A stretch of 5,150 nucleotides of DNA from Bacteroidota bacterium (GTDB taxonomy: Bacteria > Bacteroidota > Bacteroidia > 2-12-FULL-35-15), in the NCBI GenBank assembly GCA_023251855.1, contig JAHEYA010000223.1, positions 1 through 5,150 of the forward strand, read 5' to 3'. Both the position numbers and the translations under genes were made by a program. Every line of letters starts with the position of its first letter. Positions within the stretch are counted from its first letter, which is position 1. Below the pieces are notes generated by a model, which saw only the letters and a list, made by a program, of their open reading frames with translations, ran no database searches and had not been told where the DNA came from. Positions 1-4,619 of the stretch are shown here, piece by piece.

Positions 1-332
1 GTTATTTTTAATGCTTTGAAATAATAGTCTAATGCTTTGGGATAATCTTCTCTTTCATTAAAGACAATTCCTATATTTCCAAGGTTTGCTGCAATTCCAT
101 ATTTACTTCTCCTTATTTCATGGGCATTTCCAATGGCGCTATATTTTTTCAACACAGCTTCCATAATTTCCAATGCCTTAAAATAATTATCCAAAGCTTT
201 GGAATAATCACCTATATTAACATATACAAGTCCAATATTACCAAGCTCAGAAGAAATTCCTTTTATATTATTCAAACCTTCGTCTATTTTCAATGACTTC
301 AAATAGTAGTCCAACGCTTTTGGATAATCTCC
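1..332 (-). repeat. Three near-identical TPR-coding units within the partial TPR gene
   Basis: Segments of about 50 bp at 1-50, 163-212 and 283-332 resemble each other at the nucleotide level as well as in protein. Each encodes DY-x-KALD-x-Y followed by a K-(A/S)-L-(K/E)-I helix. The start-to-start distances are 120 bp (40 residues) and 162 bp (54 residues), both multiples of three, so the frame is kept. The longer step contains a 14-residue insert rich in charged residues (around residues 213-230). The pattern suggests growth of the array by internal duplication. Confidence 0.75.
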
Positions 333-788
333 GCAGTCATCATAGATAATTCCGATGTTGCCTAAGGCTCTCGCAATATTTTTTTTGTCGTTTATGTTTT
401 TAGAAATTTCTAACCCTGCTGATAGATATTTTAAGGCATTCTCATATTCCCCCAAATTAGTAATTGCCGTTCCTATAATGATATTTGCTGCTCCAACACC
501 CTTCTTGAATTTTTTTAATTCAGAAAGGAGTAAAGCTTGCTTTGCATACTCAATTGAAGTTTTAGGGTCATTATTTCGTAATTCATCAGCAAGAAAAATC
601 AAGTGATTTATTTTACTGGTATCCGCCCCATCCTTTTTAATAAGTGCTAAAAGTGAATCAATGATTCGACTTTGCTCACTAATAGAGTTTTTATTTTGAG
701 CTAAAGAGGAAGGTGCGCTGATAATACAGATTACAATGATTAATCCAAATAAAATAAATGTTTTTAAATCATATTTTATTTTTATCAT
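1..788 (-). CDS. Exported tetratricopeptide-repeat (TPR) protein, N-terminal part, truncated by the window edge
   Basis: This frame reads from an ATG at 788-786 to the left edge without a stop, giving 262 codons. An in-frame TAA lies 36 bp upstream and no other in-frame ATG falls between, which supports this start. Residues 1-30 look like a signal peptide: Lys-rich start, hydrophobic core FILFGLIIVICII at 11-23, likely cleavage after SSLA before Gln31. TPR-type helical pairs follow at about 64-97, 99-134, 139-174, 179-213 and from 233, with recurring LGNIG at the first helix and DY-x-KALD-x-Y at the second. TPRs are protein-interaction scaffolds. In Bacteroidota such exported TPR arrays often precede a membrane helix and a histidine kinase, LuxR-type or cyclase output domain, but that part would be off the edge, so the function is open. 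It starts 54 bp after mrp on the same strand and no promoter is evident in the gap, so co-transcription is likely. Confidence 0.9.
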   Translation of the reverse strand, partial: MIKIKYDLKTFILFGLIIVICIISAPSSLAQNKNSISEQSRIIDSLLALIKKDGADTSKINHLIFLADELRNNDPKTSIEYAKQALLLSELKKFKKGVGAANIIIGTAITNLGEYENALKYLSAGLEISKNINDKKNIARALGNIGIIYDDCGDYPKALDYYLKSLKIDEGLNNIKGISSELGNIGLVYVNIGDYSKALDNYFKALEIMEAVLKKYSAIGNAHEIRRSKYGIAANLGNIGIVFNEREDYPKALDYYFKALKI

Positions 789-842
789 CTGAGTTATCAG
801 CGCTGTATTAAAAAGGAATTTTTTTTACCATAGTGGTTTTAT

Positions 843-1940
843 TTACCACTTAACATCTGCCGTCTTCGGGGCAGAAATTTTCGAATTTTGTATCGATAAT
901 TGTTGCGCAACCTTAGTTGCCATTTCCAAAAATGCAATTGCTTGTGGTGTATCATTTTGCAATACTGCCGGACGACCAATATCACCTGCTTCACAAATAC
1001 TTTGTACCAATGGTATTTCTCCTAACAATGGAACCTCTAATTCTTCGGCAAGTTTTTTGGCGCCATCTTTTCCAAAAATATAATATTTATTGTTTGGCAA
1101 TTCAGGTGGTGTAAAATAGGCCATATTCTCTACAATGCCTAAAACAGGCACATTGATAGATGGTAACCGAAACATTCCAACTCCTTTTTTTGCATCTGCT
1201 AAAGCTACTACCTGTGGTGTACTTACTATCACAACACCATTCAAAGGAACAGCACCAACCAATGACAAATGAATATCTCCCGTTCCCGGAGGCAAATCAA
1301 TAATCATATAATCCAGATCTCCCCATTCCGCATCCGAAAACATTTGTATCAAAGCTTTCGCAGCCATTGGTCCCCGCCACACTATAGCTTGTGATGTATC
1401 TGCAAAAAAACCAATTGATAATAATTTTACCCCATAACTTTCAACCGGAATAATTTTATTTTTACCATCAATCACTTTAATCATTGGCTTTTCACGTACT
1501 ACATCAAACATTATTGTTTGAGATGGCCCATAAATATCGGCATCAACCAAACCAACGGTAGCACCTAATTTTACCAATGCCAACGCCAAGTTGGAAGCTA
1601 CAGTTGATTTCCCAACCCCTCCTTTTCCGGATGCTACCCCAATTATGTTTTTCACATTCGGTAGTAATGGTCCACTATTCTTGCGCGATGTTACATTGGA
1701 AGTCATTTTTACATTCACATTCGCACTTGCATCTACAAAATGTAAAACAGCATTAACACAAGCCTTGTGGATCATCTCTTTCATTGGGCAGGCAGGCGTT
1801 GTAAGCACTACGGTAAAACTTACATTTTTGCCATCCACTACCAACTCCGTTATCATACCAAGTGTTACCAGGTCTTTTTTTAAATCCGGATCTTCTACAT
1901 TTTTTAATGCTTCTAAAACTTGTTCTTTTGCAATACTCAT
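843..1940 (-). CDS. mrp: Mrp/ApbC (NBP35-like) P-loop ATPase, iron-sulfur cluster carrier
   Basis: This complete 365-residue protein has the usual length and two-domain layout of bacterial Mrp/ApbC. Residues 4-80 form the MIP18/DUF59 domain, with TTPACPMKEMI at 47-57 carrying the conserved Cys51. Residues 97-350 form the MinD/ParA-like ATPase: deviant Walker A GKGGVGKS at 105-112, switch I VDADIYGPS at 132-140, Walker B IIDLPPGTGD at 213-222, and the family motif GIVENM at 268-273. Family members act in the cytosol as dimers that bind and pass on 4Fe-4S clusters with ATP hydrolysis. The odd point is the stretch after ENM: most Mrp proteins have a CXXC that bridges the cluster, whereas here residues 274-290 read YFTPPELPNNKYYIFG-like with no Cys. 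The protein has only Cys51, Cys61 and Cys316. The start at 1940 gives a normal Mrp N-terminus. It is divergent from the barrel gene and lies upstream of the TPR gene. Confidence 0.96.
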   Translation of the reverse strand: MSIAKEQVLEALKNVEDPDLKKDLVTLGMITELVVDGKNVSFTVVLTTPACPMKEMIHKACVNAVLHFVDASANVNVKMTSNVTSRKNSGPLLPNVKNIIGVASGKGGVGKSTVASNLALALVKLGATVGLVDADIYGPSQTIMFDVVREKPMIKVIDGKNKIIPVESYGVKLLSIGFFADTSQAIVWRGPMAAKALIQMFSDAEWGDLDYMIIDLPPGTGDIHLSLVGAVPLNGVVIVSTPQVVALADAKKGVGMFRLPSINVPVLGIVENMAYFTPPELPNNKYYIFGKDGAKKLAEELEVPLLGEIPLVQSICEAGDIGRPAVLQNDTPQAIAFLEMATKVAQQLSIQNSKISAPKTADVKW

Positions 1941-1993
1941 ACTATTTTTATTTTAGTTGACACTTATTCCTTCTTTATTACCTTTTTGCGATG

Positions 1994-2001
1994 TAAAGCT
2001 A
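1994..2001 (-). promoter_or_regulatory. Possible -7 element for mrp (weak)
   Basis: On the minus strand this reads TAGCTTTA, which matches seven of eight positions of the Bacteroidota -7 consensus TAnnTTTG; the last base differs. It would put the mRNA start roughly 45 bases before the mrp ATG. No convincing -33 element is seen at the right spacing. A short match like this arises easily by chance in AT-rich DNA, so the site is a suggestion only. Confidence 0.18.
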
Positions 2002-2070
2002 ATAAAAATTTAGATTGGAACGAAGCAGGAATTACCGACTCTTTAAACGGAATTGAATACAAATAAATCG

Positions 2071-2098
2071 TTGAAACAAAAAGCTAAACAATACTTTG
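2071..2098 (+). promoter_or_regulatory. Possible Bacteroidota-type promoter for the barrel-protein gene
   Basis: A TTG at 2071-2073 is followed after 17 bases by ATACTTTG at 2091-2098, which keeps the TTTG half of the TAnnTTTG -7 consensus but not its leading TA. This resembles the -33/-7 layout used by the main sigma factor of this phylum. The predicted mRNA start would lie about 55-60 bases before the ATG at 2163, leaving a very A/T-rich leader without a Shine-Dalgarno sequence. Confidence 0.28.
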
Positions 2099-2162
2099 TT
2101 TATTTTTTCGTTAGGCAATTGTTAAAATATTTTTTAAATTCATCTTCTAAAATTAAAATCAA

Positions 2163-3056
2163 ATGAGAAAAATAAAATGGGTGTGTATCCTTATGGCTTG
2201 CGCAGCAGTTGCAAAGGCTTTCAGCCAAAACGATGAAAAAGGTAATAATGACAAACTCACAAAAAGAAAATTTAAAATAGTGGATGCAAACATTTTGCTT
2301 GGAGCAGAGGTTCAACAATCACCTAGAGGCTCCTTCACTGATTTTCAAAAGCTGAACCCACAATCCACATTATTAAGTGCAAATATGAACGGATATATTG
2401 CCTCCAAAGGTTATGGTGGGATGGGTGGACCTGCATTTGGAGCAAGTCTCGGAATTGCCAGATTAAATAATGAAAACAATAAATCAACAACTGAATTTCG
2501 TGTCGGAATATCTTTTACAGGAATAAACATTTCAAATAGTTTTACTAAAACAGATACTAAACCCTATGATACTCTTATCTCCAGCCAAACCGGACAAACA
2601 GTATATTCTGATTCAGTAACTTCCCATTCATATAAGATGAATTATACATCCCAACAAGTTAAAGTAGATGTTTCTGCTATTTATCGCACTAATAAGGCTG
2701 CCCGTTGGTCACTTTATGGAGGAATTGGAATTGAAGCCGGAGAAACTGTAATGGCATTTACTGATATTGATTATACTGAACGCAGAGCCATAAAACCGGC
2801 ATATATAATCTCGTCTTCATCCGGCAATAATAATTTATCTCAATCGGAACGATTCATCAATAATAATGGTTTCCAATTTGCCGCATATTTGCCTTTAGGC
2901 ATCGATTTTAGAGTTGGTGCAAAAAAAGAATTCTTCAAACAGCTTCATCTTTTTTATGAAGCCCGTCCTTTTTTAAGTAACACAAATATCCCAGAATTGG
3001 GCAGTATAACAGGTGTTGGACTTAAAATGGGATTTGGATTACGAGTTACAATTTAA
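2163..3056 (+). CDS. Predicted secreted/outer-membrane beta-barrel protein, function unknown
   Basis: I do not recognise a named family in this 297-residue protein. Residues 1-21 form a signal peptide: MRKIKW basic start, hydrophobic VCILMACAAVA core, likely cleavage after AFS before Gln22. A short charged linker (23-37) follows. The rest is an alternating, Gly/aromatic-rich pattern of short amphipathic strands separated by polar Asn/Ser/Thr loops. Examples are 38-50 (FKIVDANILLGAE), 90-101, 111-125, 165-175, 182-194, 237-252, 260-270 and 284-296. That is typical of the small 8-stranded or similar outer-membrane barrels common in Bacteroidota. The last strand ends in LRVTI and lacks the classic C-terminal Phe, so insertion as a barrel is not certain. 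A Gly-rich loop lies at 82-90 (KGYGGMGGP). The gene stands alone, divergent from mrp and convergent with the transporter, so its neighbours give no clue to its role. Confidence 0.85.
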   Translation: MRKIKWVCILMACAAVAKAFSQNDEKGNNDKLTKRKFKIVDANILLGAEVQQSPRGSFTDFQKLNPQSTLLSANMNGYIASKGYGGMGGPAFGASLGIARLNNENNKSTTEFRVGISFTGINISNSFTKTDTKPYDTLISSQTGQTVYSDSVTSHSYKMNYTSQQVKVDVSAIYRTNKAARWSLYGGIGIEAGETVMAFTDIDYTERRAIKPAYIISSSSGNNNLSQSERFINNNGFQFAAYLPLGIDFRVGAKKEFFKQLHLFYEARPFLSNTNIPELGSITGVGLKMGFGLRVTI

Positions 3057-3060
3057 TTGA

Positions 3061-3077
3061 AAAGCGCATTGTGCTTT
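3061..3077 (+). terminator. Small hairpin just after the barrel-protein stop codon
   Basis: AAAGCGC at 3061-3067 pairs with GTGCTTT at 3071-3077 (seven pairs, one a G-U wobble in the plus-strand RNA) around a three-base loop. It begins four bases after the TAA at 3054-3056. There is no run of T after it, so it is not a canonical intrinsic terminator, but its position suits 3'-end formation or mRNA protection. The pairing is better in the plus-strand RNA, where the G-U pair forms, than in the minus-strand RNA, where it is an A-C mismatch. Confidence 0.35.
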
Positions 3078-3086
3078 AGTCCATCG

Positions 3087-3140
3087 CTCCCCTCTCCGAG
3101 TTTATCCTGAGCCTGTCGAAGGAGAGAGGGGTTGGGGGTG
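3087..3140. repeat. GC-rich interrupted palindrome, probable dispersed intergenic repeat
   Basis: The left arm CCCCTCTCC (3089-3097) pairs with the right arm GGAGAGAGGGG (3121-3131), allowing a two-base bulge. Between them is a 23-base loop with TTTATCCTGAGCCTGTCGAA at 3101-3120, and a G-rich tail (GGTTGGGGGTGAGG) extends to about 3143. The block is clearly richer in G+C than the surrounding DNA and lies between two convergent genes. The C-rich arm/G-rich arm layout and the CTGAGCCTGTCGAAGG motif resemble intergenic palindromes I recall from many bacterial genomes. It could act as a bidirectional terminator. Copy number cannot be judged from one window. Confidence 0.6.
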
Positions 3141-3156
3141 AGGTACAAGAAAAGGT

Positions 3157-4080
3157 TCAATTCAAAAGGGTATTGCTTTGTTTTTTTAATTCTACATTTT
3201 TCGGACTCCGGCTAACAAGATAAACACCAATAATAATTAAAACTCCCGACACTAATTTTCTAGTGTCAAGTTCATCGTTGCGATAATAATAAACTGCAAT
3301 AAGCGTAGCCAAAAAAGGTTGTAAATAAATATAGATGCTTACCACAGCAGGACTTAATGCCCGCAGAGAGTAGGTGTTTAAAACATAGGCAAAAAAAGTA
3401 GTTCCGACTATTACAAACAGGATATCCCATACAATACTAATAGGCATTGTAACCCAGTCTATTTGTTTAAATTCACTAAATCCGAAAGGCAATACATAAA
3501 AAAACCCGAATAAAAACACCCATTTTACAATTGTAAATGTGTTGTATTTATTCATCAACGGTTTTACCAAAACTATGTATCCCGCCCATGATATTGAGTT
3601 GATCAATATCATCGTATCCCCTCTGATTGTTTCTGAACCAAATGAAAATGTTTTATTAAATAACAAAAGAAGTGAAGCGCCCGCCACACCTATAGTTATA
3701 CCGAATATTTTACTGACCGAAATTTTATCTTTTAATGCTATTGTTGCAATCAGCAAAACAACAATAGGGTTAGAAACCATAATTATACCGGCATTAATAG
3801 GGGTAGATAAACTCAGCCCTTTCAAAAATAAAAGTTGATTTATTGCTACTCCGCACAAAGCCAGAAGCGCAAAATAAGGCAGATCTTTCCGGTCGATTTT
3901 TTCTCTGACAAACAATAAACTTACAATCCAGAATAATATCAATGCCCCACCAACCCGCAATATTACAAAAGCAAATGGTTGAACATAAGCCGGCATAGCC
4001 TCTTTGGCTATTGAATAATTAGCACCATAAATAAGATTTGCAGCCAACAATGCTAAATGTGCTTTAACAATTTTATTCAT
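3157..4080 (-). CDS. EamA/DMT-superfamily membrane transporter
   Basis: This complete 307-residue protein has the typical length and architecture of the drug/metabolite transporter (EamA) family: two homologous halves of five helices. Predicted membrane segments are near 6-22, 36-57, 68-85, 95-116, 125-141, 155-175, 185-200, 218-236, 245-266 and 275-290. Family hallmarks are the N-terminal ANLIYGANYSIAK (14-26), the proline-containing end of the first half (STPINAGIIMVSNPIVVLL, 92-110) and the matching segment of the second half (LSPAVVSIYIYLQPFLATLIA, 242-262). The C-terminus (291-307) is polar and Lys-rich. Members sit in the inner membrane and usually export amino acids, metabolites or drugs. 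The substrate cannot be read from sequence. The start at 4080 places the first helix at once, as usual for the family. It lies downstream of the ArsC-like gene across a 116-bp gap with hairpins, so it is probably a separate transcription unit. Confidence 0.95.
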   Translation of the reverse strand: MNKIVKAHLALLAANLIYGANYSIAKEAMPAYVQPFAFVILRVGGALILFWIVSLLFVREKIDRKDLPYFALLALCGVAINQLLFLKGLSLSTPINAGIIMVSNPIVVLLIATIALKDKISVSKIFGITIGVAGASLLLLFNKTFSFGSETIRGDTMILINSISWAGYIVLVKPLMNKYNTFTIVKWVFLFGFFYVLPFGFSEFKQIDWVTMPISIVWDILFVIVGTTFFAYVLNTYSLRALSPAVVSIYIYLQPFLATLIAVYYYRNDELDTRKLVSGVLIIIGVYLVSRSPKNVELKKQSNTLLN

Positions 4081-4090
4081 AGCCTAGGCT
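4081..4090. other. Perfect 10-bp palindrome touching the transporter start codon
   Basis: AGCCTAGGCT is its own reverse complement and lies immediately upstream of the ATG at 4080-4078. On the transporter strand a second TAGGC sits a few bases before it, so the central GCCT could pair either way. It could be a small operator half-site pair or chance; there is no direct evidence of function. Confidence 0.3.
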
Positions 4091-4105
4091 GCCTAATGAG
4101 AGAAA

Positions 4106-4113
4106 CAAAATAA
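4106..4113 (-). promoter_or_regulatory. Possible -7 element for the transporter gene (weak)
   Basis: On the minus strand this reads TTATTTTG, which matches TAnnTTTG except at the second base. It is 25 bases before the ATG, a sensible distance. No clear -33 TTTG is seen upstream, where instead the hairpin at 4122-4154 lies. Confidence 0.22.
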
Positions 4114-4121
4114 TTATATAT

Positions 4122-4154
4122 TGAAAGTAGTTGAGTTTACGAAACGTACTTTCA
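4122..4154. other. Imperfect hairpin upstream of the transporter gene
   Basis: TGAAAGTA (4122-4129) is the exact reverse complement of TACTTTCA (4147-4154). Inside the loop GTTT (4135-4138) can pair with AAAC (4142-4145) around ACG, giving a two-part stem with an asymmetric bulge. It sits between the end of the ArsC-like gene and the possible transporter promoter, so it may help end the upstream transcript or act as an operator. No T-run follows on either strand. Confidence 0.4.
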
Positions 4155-4217
4155 GTTATGCCGCACCGCAACAATGCGGTATAATTCTCTAAAACCTCAT
4201 TGCATGCGGTATAACTC
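4153..4217. repeat. Triplicated TGCGGYATAACT motif at the 3' end of the ArsC-like gene
   Basis: ATGCGGTATAA occurs exactly twice in direct orientation, at 4174-4184 and 4204-4214. A near-perfect inverted copy (CAGTTATGCCGCA) lies at 4153-4165. The copy at 4204-4214 is part of the last codons of the ArsC-like gene (ELYRMQ then stop). The middle copy lies just past its stop. Several exclusive hairpins are possible: a compact six-pair stem ACCGCA/TGCGGT at 4165-4180 with a four-base loop, a longer ten-pair stem 4156-4165/4175-4184 with one G-T, or pairing of 4153-4165 with 4205-4217. The cluster may serve as a 3'-end structure for the ArsC-like transcript, though it lacks a T-run. Confidence 0.55.
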
Positions 4218-4559
4218 AGCTTTCACAGCCGCAACAGTATTTTTAGAATTACCTATAAATAGTTTAGCTCCAATAATAATTACCGGTCGTTTCAAAAAAG
4301 TGTACTCTTCAAGAATGTAATTTTTATAATCTTCTTCCGTCAGTTTTTTCTTGTCAAGTCCAAAGGCCCTGTATTTGATCGCAATCCGACTAAATAAACC
4401 TTCATAGTTTCCTGCCATTTTTTTTAGTTCAGTCAATTGTTTCGCACTTATCTTCTCCGTTTTTATATCCTGAAACTCAAATTTTTTATTCTTTAACCCC
4501 AACTCTCCAATAATTCTGGCACATGTAGAGCAAGTTCCTAAATAATATATTTTTCTCAT
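4197..4559 (-). CDS. ArsC/Spx-family thioredoxin-fold protein (arsenate reductase-like)
   Basis: This 120-residue protein has the length and landmarks of the ArsC/Spx/YffB family. It has an N-terminal beta strand KIYYLG followed by the redox motif CSTC (Cys10, Cys13), helix 14-21, strand FEFQDI (27-32), the central helical region 38-85 and the family-typical LKRPVII with Arg91-Pro92 (89-95), then a final strand and helix. Classical ArsC has one catalytic Cys followed by Arg residues and uses glutaredoxin. A CXXC at this place is seen in Spx-type regulators and in uncharacterised arsenate reductase-like proteins. Without an ars operon or RNA polymerase-binding evidence I cannot choose, and a general thiol-redox role is equally possible. 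The start at 4559 puts the CXXC at the family position. It begins 60 bp after pyruvate kinase on the same strand. A possible -7 element (TAAATTGG on the minus strand, 4567-4574) lies in that gap, so it may be in an operon with pyk or have its own promoter. Confidence 0.88.
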   Translation of the reverse strand: MRKIYYLGTCSTCARIIGELGLKNKKFEFQDIKTEKISAKQLTELKKMAGNYEGLFSRIAIKYRAFGLDKKKLTEEDYKNYILEEYTFLKRPVIIIGAKLFIGNSKNTVAAVKAELYRMQ

Positions 4560-4591
4560 TTGTTTTCCAATTTATCTTTTTTTATTTTTTT

Positions 4592-4619
4592 CTAACATCT
4601 AACATCTCACATCTCACAT
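4592..4619. repeat. Tandem heptanucleotide repeat, four units, directly after the pyruvate kinase stop
   Basis: Four 7-bp units lie in a row: CTAACAT twice (4592-4605), then CTCACAT twice (4606-4619). They continue into the CTA (4620-4622) that is the TAG stop of pyruvate kinase, which shares the CTAA start of a unit. On the gene strand the units read ATGTGAG and ATGTTAG. They lie just before a poly-A/T tract in the pyk to ArsC-like gap. Unit number could vary by slippage without changing either protein. Confidence 0.85.

Noticed and set aside
355..606. 83-codon plus-strand frame
   Set aside because: It lies antisense within the TPR gene, whose frame has a signal peptide and clear TPR motifs; the plus-strand translation shows no domain or pattern of its own.
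789..842. Terminator between mrp and the TPR gene (ACCA/TGGT stem followed by an A-run on the minus strand)
   Set aside because: The stem is only four pairs and the following run is A, not T, in the transcribed direction, so it is not an intrinsic terminator; read-through into the TPR gene is more likely.
917..1114. 65-codon plus-strand frame
   Set aside because: Antisense to the Mrp ATPase; the Mrp frame is unmistakable and this one has no recognisable features.
1591..1956. 121-codon plus-strand frame
   Set aside because: Antisense to the N-terminal half of Mrp, covering the Walker A region; its phenylalanine-rich translation is a by-product of the opposite strand.
2100..2318. 72-codon minus-strand frame with a hydrophobic stretch
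   Set aside because: It overlaps the signal peptide and start of the barrel-protein gene in antisense; its hydrophobic stretch mirrors low-complexity A/T-rich DNA, and a signal peptide followed by strands on the plus strand is far more convincing.
3121..3143. G-quadruplex in the G-rich tail of the palindromic repeat
   Set aside because: Only two of the G-runs are longer than two bases, so at best a weak two-layer fold is possible; the palindrome explains the sequence better.
3539..3838. 99-codon plus-strand frame
   Set aside because: Antisense to the EamA transporter; its Ile/Leu-rich composition reflects the complementary membrane-helix codons.
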